Positions 15,774-23,387 of a DNA stretch of 35,728 nt are shown here, in pieces. The translations under genes and the position numbers were made by a program. The notes under the pieces were generated by a model, which searched no databases, was not told the DNA's origin, and saw nothing but the letters and a program-made list of their open reading frames with translations. How positions within the stretch are numbered: position 1 is the first letter of the stretch; every line of letters starts with the position of its first letter. The DNA is from an uncultured Chlamydiae bacterium (lineage in GTDB: Bacteria > Chlamydiota > Chlamydiia > Chlamydiales > Rhabdochlamydiaceae): positions 1 to 35,728 of the forward strand of contig CAIJXB010000009.1 of assembly GCA_903824495.1 (NCBI GenBank), written 5' to 3'.

Positions 15774-16681
15774 CTTTTTCTCCTCTTGATTTGATTCAAG
15801 GAAGTAGACAGCTCTTTTTGCACATCAGAAAGCGTCGAGAGCTCAATAAGAGGAATTTTAAGCTGAGAAGTCAGTTGATGCAGGCGCTTTTCATGAGCGA
15901 GCCACTGCTCTTCATATGCTTTTCTGCCTGCTAAACTCTCAGTATTAACGTACGTCTTCTCTGTCTCATTTAAACAAAACCCAACAGTTCCGATAGAAGC
16001 AATCGATTTGTCTGCCGGATCATTGATACTAATGAATACGACCTCACATTTTTTTCTAAGACGTGAAATTGCATCTTCATCTTCAAAATCCCCATCTATC
16101 TCTAAAAAATCGCTGATCACATACACAAGAGATCCTGTGTGAGCTCTTTTAAAGATGCAATCGAGCGATTCCTTTAAGGGAACAGAGTGTCTCTGGACCT
16201 GCGGAGTGGCTAGCATTTTTAAAAGATAAAGAAGGGAAGTTTTACTTCTTTTGGGAGGAAAAAACTGAATGCCTTCTTCTACATCGCCAAAGAGGCAGCT
16301 GCTTACCCGATCCTGCTGAGCAATGCCTCCAAAGCCAAGTAGAGCTGCTATTCGAGCTGCTTGAACGGATTTAAACGTGTTTCTTGTACCAAAACGCATT
16401 GATGCGTTCATGTCGATGCAGAGGATGATGTGTCTTTCTCTTTCTTCTTGAAACACTTTTAAATGTGGAGATCCTGTTCTTGCCGTTACTCTCCAGTCGA
16501 TGTTACGAATGTCATCGCCAGGAACATATTCCCTTACTGCATCAAATTCAAGACCTTGCCCTCGAAAAGCAGAGCGATGGTTCCCAAGCGCCGAAGACTT
16601 GACAGAGGATGAAGAAGGGTGCGTTAAGCGCGACGTTAAATTCCCAAGCGCTACTAAGTCATTAAAATCCGGATACAGCAT
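15770..16681 (-). CDS. DUF58 protein of the MoxR/Bat operon
   Basis: The start ATG at 16681 gives 303 residues and has GAGG 6 nt upstream; the frame continues upstream into moxR but that extension does not look coding. The DUF58 core is unmistakable: FRGQGLEFDAVREYVPGDDIRNIDWRVTARTG, followed by a VWA-like fold starting ILCIDMNASM, in which the MIDAS pattern is partly altered (D-M-N-A-S). It lies 7 bp after moxR. DUF58 proteins are usual partners of MoxR ATPases and are thought to be their substrates or adaptors. Confidence 0.87.
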   Translation of the reverse strand: MLYPDFNDLVALGNLTSRLTHPSSSSVKSSALGNHRSAFRGQGLEFDAVREYVPGDDIRNIDWRVTARTGSPHLKVFQEERERHIILCIDMNASMRFGTRNTFKSVQAARIAALLGFGGIAQQDRVSSCLFGDVEEGIQFFPPKRSKTSLLYLLKMLATPQVQRHSVPLKESLDCIFKRAHTGSLVYVISDFLEIDGDFEDEDAISRLRKKCEVVFISINDPADKSIASIGTVGFCLNETEKTYVNTESLAGRKAYEEQWLAHEKRLHQLTSQLKIPLIELSTLSDVQKELSTSLNQIKRRKR

Positions 16682-16688
16682 GTGAACC

Positions 16689-17681
16689 TCACGGGATAGC
16701 AACAACTTCAAGTAGTTTTTTGATGATCTGAGTTCTAGACACTCCCATCGCTTCCGACTCAAAAGACGGAATGATTCGATGTCTTAAAATAGGAAGAGCC
16801 ACACTTTGAATATGCTCAGGCAGCACATATTCATCCCCTCGAAGCCACGCTAAGGCTTTTGCGCAGCGGATCATACAGATCGTAGCACGAGGCGAAGCTC
16901 CATTTTGGATCCACTTTGCAAGTTCATCGTCATATTGCTCAGGGGTTCTTGTAGCAGTAGTTAAAGAAACGACGTATTTTTTCAGGCTCTCTGAGATGAA
17001 AACATTAGCTACCGCATTGCGAGCCTTTAAAACTTCTTCTTGAGTGGTGATAGGGAAATTGTGGCTAGGTGCCGTCTGCTGTCTTCTTTCATCAAGCTCC
17101 GAAATTAAAAGCTCTTCTTGAGGTGTTGGGTACCCAACTTCAAGATGCATCATGAACCTGTCGAGCTGCGCTTCAGGAAGGGCGTATGTCCCTTCTTGCT
17201 CAATCGGGTTTTGTGTTGCAATTACCATATAAAGCTCTGGAAGTGGGTAGGTTTCATGACCGACTGTCACTTGCTTTTCTTCCATCGCTTCCAAAAGGGC
17301 AGATTGTACTTTGGCAGGCGCTCTATTGATTTCATCGGCAAGAAGGATATTATTAAAAAGAGGACCTCTTCGAAAAATAAAATTGCTCTTTTCGTGGATG
17401 TAAATTTCTGTTCCGATGAGATCTGAAGGCAGAAGATCGGGGGTGAATTGGATCCTATGAAAATCCCCCTTTATGCCATCCGCGATTGCTTTTGCTGAGC
17501 GCGTTTTGGCAAGGCCCGGCATCCCCTCGATAAGCACATGTCCATCTGCAAGAAGGCATACGAGCATGTGTTCGATCAAGGCATGTTGACCGATGATCTT
17601 GCTTTGAACAGAAGCTAGTAGTTTAGATAATTTGTGCTCTTCAAGTTTATTCGTATTTTCTGGTGCTTGAGTAAGACTCAT
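16689..17681 (-). CDS. moxR: MoxR-family AAA+ ATPase
   Basis: This is a 330-residue AAA+ ATPase. Walker A is GMPGLAKT in HVLIEGMPGLAKTRSAKAIA. Walker B is LLADEINRAPAKVQSALLEAMEE. Sensor 1 lies in YMVIATQNPIEQEGTYALPEAQLDRFMMHLEVGYP, a hallmark of MoxR proteins, with the lid domain at the C-terminus (SPRATICMIRCAKALAWLRGDEYVLPEHI). MoxR ATPases act as chaperones that activate or assemble VWA-domain partners, matching the batA and batB genes downstream. It is the first gene of the operon and has its own promoter; AAGGAA precedes the ATG. Confidence 0.92.
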   Translation of the reverse strand: MSLTQAPENTNKLEEHKLSKLLASVQSKIIGQHALIEHMLVCLLADGHVLIEGMPGLAKTRSAKAIADGIKGDFHRIQFTPDLLPSDLIGTEIYIHEKSNFIFRRGPLFNNILLADEINRAPAKVQSALLEAMEEKQVTVGHETYPLPELYMVIATQNPIEQEGTYALPEAQLDRFMMHLEVGYPTPQEELLISELDERRQQTAPSHNFPITTQEEVLKARNAVANVFISESLKKYVVSLTTATRTPEQYDDELAKWIQNGASPRATICMIRCAKALAWLRGDEYVLPEHIQSVALPILRHRIIPSFESEAMGVSRTQIIKKLLEVVAIP

Positions 17682-17714
17682 GACTACTTTCCTTTGCTAA
17701 AATCTGAAGTGGCG

Positions 17715-17743
17715 ACTATACAAAATCGCCCTTAGAATTTCAA
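17715..17743 (-). promoter_or_regulatory. Promoter of the moxR-bat operon
   Basis: On the minus strand TTGAAA (17738-17743) and TATAGT (17715-17720) are spaced by 17 bp, each matching five of six consensus bases. The -35 box overlaps the stop codon of ispH. The predicted start is about 27 bp upstream of the moxR ATG. Confidence 0.6.
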
Positions 17744-18669
17744 GAGGTGAAAAGCACTTGTTTTGGAAGTTGGAAAACAACATTTTCTTCAACAAAGACA
17801 ACGTCTTCTACGTCCATAACTCCGAGCTCTTTAAGCCTTTGAATACAAGCTTGAACGATACGCTCGGGAGTTGAAGCTCCGGCTGTAAGGCCGATCACTT
17901 TTACGCCTTCAAGCCATGAAGCCTCTATTTCTTTTTCATCGTTGATGAGATAAGAGGCGATGCCTCGAAGTTCTGCAACTTCTCTTAGGCGGTTCGAGTT
18001 AGAGCTATTAGGATCTCCTACGACCAAAACAAGCTCTGCTTCATCGGTGATCTGACGAAGAGCTAGCTGTCTATTGGTTGTTGCATAGCAAATAGAGGAG
18101 CTTGGAATGGTTTCAACATGAGGGAATTTCTTCATCAGAGCATCAGACACTTTTTTAACATCATCAAGACTTAGCGTTGTCTGGGTAGCATAAAAAAGTT
18201 TTTGATCGCTTGAAAAAGATAGGAGCTCTACATCTTCTTCTGACTCTACGATTGTTGTGACATCGGGCGCTTCTCCAGCAGTTCCGATGATCTCCACATG
18301 GTTTTTATGACCGATTAAAATAATTTGATACCCTTTTTGAGCAAATCTTTTCACGGCGGAGTGGACCTTGGTTACAAGGCCACAAGTGGCATCGATCTCA
18401 ATTAAGTTCCTAGATTTGGCCTGTTCTTTAACAGCTGGGGACACCCCATGAGCTGAATAGATGATCCTACTCCCCTCTGGAACCTCTTTTAAATCTTCTA
18501 TAAAAACGGCGCCTTTTGCTCTTAAGTCCTCTACTACGTGTCTATTATGAACAATTTCGTGCTTTACGTAGATAGGGGGCCCAAATAGGGTCAGAGCTTT
18601 TTCGACCGTTTCAATCGCTCTTTCAACCCCTGCGCAAAAGCCCCTTGGCTTCGAAAGTAAAAGTTTCAT
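17740..18669 (-). CDS. ispH: 4-hydroxy-3-methylbut-2-enyl diphosphate reductase
   Basis: IspH (LytB) makes IPP and DMAPP in the last step of the MEP isoprenoid pathway, in the cytoplasm. The 309-residue protein is of normal length. The iron-sulfur cysteines are visible in RGFCAGVERAIE (C12), DATCGLVTKVH and SSICYATTNRQLAL. HEIVHN and GHKNHVEIIGT give the conserved histidines, and GASTPERIV is a family signature near the C-terminus. The MEP pathway is the expected isoprenoid route for a chlamydia. The gene is monocistronic or reads through into moxR, and has two overlapping candidate promoters. Confidence 0.95.
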   Translation of the reverse strand: MKLLLSKPRGFCAGVERAIETVEKALTLFGPPIYVKHEIVHNRHVVEDLRAKGAVFIEDLKEVPEGSRIIYSAHGVSPAVKEQAKSRNLIEIDATCGLVTKVHSAVKRFAQKGYQIILIGHKNHVEIIGTAGEAPDVTTIVESEEDVELLSFSSDQKLFYATQTTLSLDDVKKVSDALMKKFPHVETIPSSSICYATTNRQLALRQITDEAELVLVVGDPNSSNSNRLREVAELRGIASYLINDEKEIEASWLEGVKVIGLTAGASTPERIVQACIQRLKELGVMDVEDVVFVEENVVFQLPKQVLFTS

Positions 18670-18686
18670 AGTAGATATACCCTTTT

Positions 18687-18728
18687 ATTAAAGTAGGGCA
18701 TTGTACTAGGGTCAAGGGTTAAGATCAA
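18687..18728 (-). promoter_or_regulatory. Two overlapping candidate promoters for ispH
   Basis: Minus-strand reading gives TTGACC (18710-18715), 17 bp, TTTAAT (18687-18692). Shifted 13 bp upstream is TTGATC (18723-18728), 17 bp, TACAAT (18700-18705). Both have correct spacing and good boxes, so transcription could start at two sites. Confidence 0.5.
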
Positions 18729-18739
18729 GAGATGGTACG

Positions 18740-18769
18740 TTGTAACTTAGTACTTCCTCATGTTATTCT
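18740..18769 (+). promoter_or_regulatory. Weak candidate promoter for the YheT-type hydrolase gene
   Basis: TTGTAA (18740-18745) and TATTCT (18764-18769) are separated by 18 bp, about 27 bp before the GTG start. Each box matches four of six consensus bases, so support is modest. Confidence 0.3.
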
Positions 18770-18795
18770 TCTAAAAAAACGATCTGAGGTCCTTA

Positions 18796-19770
18796 GTGAA
18801 AAAACCTTCCAATTTTAAACCTGCTTGGTGGCTACCTGGAAGGCATTTGCAAACTATCTGGCCCACCTTAAGTAAAAGAAAAATTGACATCTCGCTGACT
18901 CGAGAGAGGCTAAGGCTCCCTGATGGAGATTTTGTTGATCTGGACTGGACTTCTGGCAATGAAAGAGCTCCTCTTGTACTTATCTTGCACGGAGTTGCAG
19001 GATCAATTGAATCAAGCTATGCAAAAGGGATGTTAAAAGCATTGAAAGATGCAGGACTGCGCGGAGTCTTCATGCATTTTAGAGGCTGTAGTGGAGAGCC
19101 GAATAAAAGCGCAAGAGCGTACCACGCGGGAGAAACAGAAGACCTCAAATACGTTCTACAAACACTTAGAAGCCGTCACCCCTCTTCCAAAATAGCCGTT
19201 ATTGGTTTTTCACTCGGTGGAAATGTATTATTAAAATACCTCGGTGAAACTGAAGTTGATAATCCTATCTCTTGCGCCGTTGCTATTTCCGTTCCCTTTT
19301 TGTTGAATAGATCCGCCGATCAACTTGGCAAAAAAGACGCCTTTATCTATCAAAACCGTCTTGTATCGCAGTTGAAAGAAAAAATACTGAAGAAAGCAAA
19401 GCTCGTAAAACTTCCAATTGATTTAGAAAAGCTTGCGAGAGTCAAAACCTTTTGGGAGTTTGATGACTTAGTCACTGCGAAACTTTTTGGATTTAGCAGC
19501 GCTAAAGACTACTACGACAAATCGAGCTCATTTTACTATTTAGCAAAAATCAAAAAAGACTGTTTGATACTCCACGCCTATAACGATCCATTTTTGCCAG
19601 TTGATGCTATCCCAAGTCAAAGTGGTCTACCAACCAATGTAAAACTGGAAGTGTCTCAACAAGGTGGACACGTAGGTTTTATAGAAGGGACTTTTCCTTG
19701 GCGCGCTAAGTATTGGCTAGAGAAAAAAGTTCCTGCTTATATTCAAGAGCAGCTGGGAATTCCTCTCTAG
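18796..19770 (+). CDS. YheT-family alpha/beta hydrolase
   Basis: This 324-residue protein opens with FKPAWWLPGRHLQTIWPTL, the signature of the YheT/COG0429 hydrolases. The oxyanion region is LILHGVAGSIES, the nucleophile elbow GFSLGGN (Ser), the acid HAYNDPFLP (Asp) and the catalytic His QQGGHVGFIEG, so the triad is complete. The physiological substrate is unknown; relatives act on short esters or lipids. The GTG start is supported by GAGGT 5 nt upstream. The gene stands alone on its strand between divergent ispH and the convergent adenosine deaminase-like gene. Confidence 0.88.
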   Translation: MKKPSNFKPAWWLPGRHLQTIWPTLSKRKIDISLTRERLRLPDGDFVDLDWTSGNERAPLVLILHGVAGSIESSYAKGMLKALKDAGLRGVFMHFRGCSGEPNKSARAYHAGETEDLKYVLQTLRSRHPSSKIAVIGFSLGGNVLLKYLGETEVDNPISCAVAISVPFLLNRSADQLGKKDAFIYQNRLVSQLKEKILKKAKLVKLPIDLEKLARVKTFWEFDDLVTAKLFGFSSAKDYYDKSSSFYYLAKIKKDCLILHAYNDPFLPVDAIPSQSGLPTNVKLEVSQQGGHVGFIEGTFPWRAKYWLEKKVPAYIQEQLGIPL

Positions 19771-19849
19771 TTAAAAATTTTTCTTGCACTTTGTATCTGT
19801 GCAAACAATCCTCCTACTTAAGCGATAACCTGTCGCTAAAAAGGCACCT

Positions 19850-20878
19850 CTATGGCGATTCAATAGTAAGACCTATCTTTGAAAATCTATGCTGCAACAA
19901 CATGTCTTGGGCCCTATGAAGCTCTTCGACAGAAAGCCCTGTTACAGAAGCAACCCGTGCATATTCTGTAGATAGGTTTGTATTAAAAATAAGGGGGTCA
20001 TCTGTGCAGATAGCTACTGGATGACCATTCATCAATAGCTGCAGAGCTGGATGCTCATTTTCATTAAGGATCATCGCAGCCTGTATAGCACTTGTAAGAC
20101 ATAGCTCAACAGGAATTTGCTTATCTTTAATCCACTGTTTAGCCTCATCACAAAGATGTACTCCATGACCGATACGCTCAGGATGAAGCGTTGTGAGCTC
20201 AAGTATTTGCTGCTCAGCTTTTTCCTTGGGAGACTCTCCAATATGGAGAGTGATCGGAAAATTCTGCTCTTTGGCTTTAAGAAAAACAGGAAAGATATTC
20301 TCCCCTTCTCCTAGAGTAGAATCTCCTGATAGATCAAGTCCAACAATGCCCTGATCTCGATATTTGAGTGTAAGACGAAGAGTTTCCGCCGCAATGAATG
20401 AAGAGCTGTTACGGCGCAAACTCAAGACAAGTCCTACTTGTAGTGAAGAGTCCTTAGTTCCCTTTTGAATGCCTTTTAAAACAGCTTGCAAATACTCTTC
20501 AAGCCCTGATCCCAAGTCTTTAATACCAGTGCGAAACTCTGCATATACAACATTGTCTTGAATAAGATCTTCGCAAAGGGCAACCACTCCCTTTTCTACT
20601 TTCTCTTCAGAATCAACAATCTTTTCAACAAGTGTGAAGGCTCTAAAAGCTTCATGGTAACTCGCTTCTCGGTTTTGGATTTTTTTAAGCATGTGACATA
20701 GATCTAGAAACTGATCTGGCTCTGCAATCTTCTCTAAATAGTTGAGAGGCCAAGATCCTCCGATGTGCAAATGCAGCTCACTTTTTGCTAAAGGCTTAGC
20801 TTCTTCATACAGTTCATTTAAATGAGCATTGAGACAAAATGGCAACAAAGAACAAGTAAAAAGAGCAGAAATCTTCAT
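19850..20878 (-). CDS. Adenosine deaminase-like amidohydrolase with signal peptide
   Basis: This 342-residue metal-dependent deaminase has the zinc motif ELHLHIGGSWP, VGLDLSGDS, LHIGES, the RIGHGVHL motif with its metal His, and CTDDPLIFNTNLSTEY with the catalytic Asp pair. This matches the adenosine/AMP deaminase superfamily; specificity for adenosine rather than adenine or another purine is inference. Unusually, the first 18 residues (MKISALFTCSLLPFCLNA) look like a Sec signal peptide, and the true domain begins only at about residue 33. A periplasmic or secreted purine deaminase would act on host-derived nucleosides. AGGTG lies 5 nt before the ATG. No strong terminator follows; weak hairpins lie at 19784-19804 and 19822-19836. 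Confidence 0.8.
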   Translation of the reverse strand: MKISALFTCSLLPFCLNAHLNELYEEAKPLAKSELHLHIGGSWPLNYLEKIAEPDQFLDLCHMLKKIQNREASYHEAFRAFTLVEKIVDSEEKVEKGVVALCEDLIQDNVVYAEFRTGIKDLGSGLEEYLQAVLKGIQKGTKDSSLQVGLVLSLRRNSSSFIAAETLRLTLKYRDQGIVGLDLSGDSTLGEGENIFPVFLKAKEQNFPITLHIGESPKEKAEQQILELTTLHPERIGHGVHLCDEAKQWIKDKQIPVELCLTSAIQAAMILNENEHPALQLLMNGHPVAICTDDPLIFNTNLSTEYARVASVTGLSVEELHRAQDMLLQHRFSKIGLTIESP

Positions 20879-20880
20879 TG

Positions 20881-20930
20881 AAACACCTAATTGGCTTTAA
20901 TTAATCAGAAGGAAAATATCTGAGGTGTTT
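20881..20930. repeat. Inverted repeat over the deaminase-gene leader and SD
   Basis: AAACACCT (20881-20888) and AGGTGTTT (20923-20930) are perfect 8-base inverted arms separated by 34 bp. In the minus-strand mRNA the downstream arm contains the Shine-Dalgarno AGGTG of the deaminase gene. Pairing could hide it if transcription starts upstream of 20930. Confidence 0.35.
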
Positions 20931-20943
20931 GTTTTATTCTAGG

Positions 20944-20974
20944 AAAAAGCGGCTAGGTTTTAGAACCTAACCGC
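20944..20974 (-). terminator. Intrinsic terminator after the pseudokinase gene
   Basis: Arms GCGGCTAGGTT (20949-20959) and AACCTAACCGC (20964-20974) form an 11-bp stem with a 4-nt loop. In the minus-strand RNA the single mismatch becomes a G-U pair and the stem is followed by five U, so the minus strand is the better terminator. It lies 7 bp after the stop at 20982. Confidence 0.8.
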
Positions 20975-20981
20975 TTTTTTT

Positions 20982-22712
20982 TTATGAACGCCCTACATCT
21001 GCAGCGCAGCGAAAACCGCAGGTTCCATTCATAGTACCTGGGTTGTTGCGATGTCTATGAGCACAGCGCATGTCTTCTTTGAGACTTTTCCAGCAGCCTC
21101 CTCTAAGAACACGGTAGACCCCTTGAAGAGGACCTTGAGGATTGGTAGGCTCTTGTACGGAAAGGTTGTAGTAGTGGAAGTCATACCAGTCATTGCACCA
21201 CTCGTAGACATTTCCTGCCATGTCGTGAAGACCGTAAGGGTTTGGAGGATAGCTCATGACAGCTGTTGTATCGGAGCTAAAAAAGTTCGCCTGGGATCTT
21301 TCGATATTAATGCCTGTTGGATAAAGAGAATCTTCCATTCCACCGCAAGCAGCTATTTCCCACTCGGCTTCAGTTGGAAGTCTTTTTCCCATCCATTTTG
21401 CATAAGCAGTTGCTCCATACCAAGTGATCCCAACAACGGGATGTTTGGCGTAGCCAGATTCGATGCTGAGCTTTCCAGCCGTTCTTTTGATGCGGGATTC
21501 TCTTAGACGGATCATGTCGTTATTATTACCATCTTTTTCGCCTCCCATCACTTCTAAGAAACGAACATACTGCTCGTTTGTGACAGGATGTGCATCTAAA
21601 GCAAAAGGGCTTAGGTGAATCAAATGGCGCGGAGACTCATCGCGTCCTCCTTGATTGCTCCCACGATGAAAATCACCGCCAGGAATGATCACCATCTCTG
21701 TAGAGATCGGATCAATGCTTTTTGCTTCTTGAATAGCCGGCTGATATCTCATGACAACTTTTTCTGTTTGAAAAATAGCGCCTGGATCGGACTCAAACTG
21801 AGGTCTAAAGATTTCGCCAGGCTTGAGTTGTAATTTTAAAGAAGATTCAGATACCTCTGAAGGCTCAGATCTTGGCGATACAAACTCGAGCGCTGCTTCA
21901 AGGGATTTTGGACGTCTGGCCGGATCTCGATCTAAACAAGCAAGAAGGAAAGAATCCCAATCGTATTTCAAATCTGGACGAACTTCAGCAACGAGTGGGA
22001 ATCTTCCCTCTGGCATTTGTCCTGTGAGCAGATCATAAAACATCACGCCAAAGGCATAAGCATCAGCTTTTTCTAAAGAGTGTGATCCTGATTTTTTTTG
22101 CTCTGGAGCAAGCGCATGAAAACTTTGCCAAATCCGCTTGGAAGAATCTTCTCCGCTCATCTCTGCTGCACATTCTCTTAGTAAAAGAAGTAAAAAAGCG
22201 CCAGGAGATAACAGGCGAGTAAGTCCTGTATCGGCCAAAGACGCCGAGAGCTCCCCGTCTTTAGAATGGATGAGCACATTCGATCCCTTTACGCCTAAAT
22301 GAGCTAACGGTAGTCCCCTAATTTGAAAACGGTGAACGGCATCAAGTGCTGAGCCAATCTGCTTTGCGAATTTGAGGATCGTATCTTCTTCAGCTTTTGC
22401 ATAATCGTAGAGGTTTTTGCAGGGCTCATCTCCTTGAGAGAGCCAATCGTACATCAAATAACAAGAGTCATCTTGTAGCCCGACATTTTGCAAACGAACG
22501 ATATGGGGATGATCTAGCGCTGCAAGCAACGCGATGTCTTCTTTGAATTTCGTTAGAGCTTCTAGGTCAGCCCTGAGCTGAGGAGACAAAAACTTTAAAG
22601 CAGCTCTTCTTTTCAGAAGGTGATGCTCTGCTAAAAACAAAGTCCCAAGTGGGCTTTTGTTGATCTCTTTAATGAGAACGTATTCTCCTAGCTGATTTTC
22701 GAGCTGATTCAT
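20982..22712 (-). CDS. Protein kinase-like / FGE-sulfatase (SUMF1) fusion, probable pseudokinase
   Basis: This 576-residue protein has a kinase-like domain at about 10-280 and an FGE-sulfatase (formerly DUF323) domain at about 343-572. The ATP-site Lys is kept (AALKFL, K40) and DFG reads DTG (D161). The catalytic loop, normally HRDLKPEN, is HLGVKGSN (138-145), so the catalytic Asp is Gly140. The glycine loop keeps only its last Gly. The kinase part is therefore probably inactive. The second domain shows MVIIPGGDFHRGS, HPVTNEQY, HPVVGITWYGATAYAKWMGKRLPTEAEWE and GNVYEWCNDWY; I do not see the active-site cysteine pair of true formylglycine enzymes. The layout resembles chlamydial Pkn1. GAGGGG precedes the ATG. 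rodZ lies 36 bp upstream. Confidence 0.88.
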   Translation of the reverse strand: MNQLENQLGEYVLIKEINKSPLGTLFLAEHHLLKRRAALKFLSPQLRADLEALTKFKEDIALLAALDHPHIVRLQNVGLQDDSCYLMYDWLSQGDEPCKNLYDYAKAEEDTILKFAKQIGSALDAVHRFQIRGLPLAHLGVKGSNVLIHSKDGELSASLADTGLTRLLSPGAFLLLLLRECAAEMSGEDSSKRIWQSFHALAPEQKKSGSHSLEKADAYAFGVMFYDLLTGQMPEGRFPLVAEVRPDLKYDWDSFLLACLDRDPARRPKSLEAALEFVSPRSEPSEVSESSLKLQLKPGEIFRPQFESDPGAIFQTEKVVMRYQPAIQEAKSIDPISTEMVIIPGGDFHRGSNQGGRDESPRHLIHLSPFALDAHPVTNEQYVRFLEVMGGEKDGNNNDMIRLRESRIKRTAGKLSIESGYAKHPVVGITWYGATAYAKWMGKRLPTEAEWEIAACGGMEDSLYPTGINIERSQANFFSSDTTAVMSYPPNPYGLHDMAGNVYEWCNDWYDFHYYNLSVQEPTNPQGPLQGVYRVLRGGCWKSLKEDMRCAHRHRNNPGTMNGTCGFRCAADVGRS

Positions 22713-22748
22713 AATCCCCTCATATAACGGTTACGTCTTTATGGAACC

Positions 22749-23156
22749 TTACAATACACCGAGATACTTTGCAAGATACCAAGCAATTACTATAACTACG
22801 GCGGCAGCAGAAGCCCAAATCAGATTAGGGAGCCATTTTACTCCTCCACCTAAACTACCTCTTACTTCCAATGTTCCAATCCCATAATCAAAATCGTGTT
22901 TTTCGTGAGGGATTTTAAATACATGGGGAGATTCTCTGACGATCGCATCGAAATCCATCCCAAGAAAGCTCGCGTATTGCTTCATAAACCCAACGGCATA
23001 TACAGGAGCAATCGCTTGATGAATCATCCCTTCTTCGATGGCTTCAAGATAGCCTAAGCGAATGGAAGTCGAATTCTCTGCTTCCTTCAAACTTAAGTTC
23101 AAGTCTCTTCTCTTTGTTCTAAAGATATTGCCTACTCTTTTAAGATCTTCGCTCAT
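22749..23156 (-). CDS. rodZ: Short RodZ-like cell-shape protein
   Basis: This 135-residue protein has an N-terminal helix-turn-helix domain of RodZ type (VGNIFRTKRRDLNLSLKEAENSTSIRLGYLEAIEEG, then YAVGFMKQYASFLGMD) and one membrane helix near the end (LIWASAAAVVIVIAWYLAKYL). It lacks the large periplasmic domain of E. coli RodZ, as does the short chlamydial RodZ (CT009) that I remember. RodZ links MreB to the membrane in cell division and shape; in chlamydiae, MreB takes over much of the role of the missing FtsZ. The ATG has no good Shine-Dalgarno. The gene is divergent from rnhC, a pairing known in Chlamydia. Confidence 0.85.
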   Translation of the reverse strand: MSEDLKRVGNIFRTKRRDLNLSLKEAENSTSIRLGYLEAIEEGMIHQAIAPVYAVGFMKQYASFLGMDFDAIVRESPHVFKIPHEKHDFDYGIGTLEVRGSLGGGVKWLPNLIWASAAAVVIVIAWYLAKYLGVL

Positions 23157-23387
23157 CTGATTGTTACAGCGCGGAATCCCAACCTCTTATAAGGCGGGAA
23201 GGAAGCACTGCTCCTCTATTAAATTGTTAAAACTATCCAACGTAGCCTTGAGGCGCTACTAATAACTTATCCGCTACTGTAGCAAAATACGGGATTACCG
23301 CAAAAGGATCTATTTGCCTTTTTGAAAAAGAAAAAAATTGTTTTTTTTCGGTTCAGACCTCAAAATAGAGAAAAAACCTTGGAAACC
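23157..23387. other. Divergent rodZ-rnhC intergenic region, possible small RNA
   Basis: These 231 bp hold no gene that I can support. On the plus strand GGAAGGAAGCA (23197-23207) equals the tetraloop-plus-bulge core of bacterial SRP RNA, with AGG 2 nt upstream (four are normal). Flanking arms do not pair well, so I do not call an ffs gene. GTAGC/GCTAC forms a small hairpin near 23250-23270. AAAAGG and CCTTTTT near 23300-23322 look like a weak terminator on the plus strand. A TTG at 23322 opens the rnhC frame early, but that part is not RNase H-like. Confidence 0.3.

Noticed and set aside
19784..19836. Two small hairpins between the hydrolase and deaminase genes as terminators
   Set aside because: Stems of 4-6 bp without a proper T-tract; too weak to annotate separately.
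23197..23207. SRP RNA (ffs) gene call
   Set aside because: Only the 11-base core matches; flanking arms do not pair and spacing is off. Kept as a low-confidence observation, not annotated as an RNA gene.
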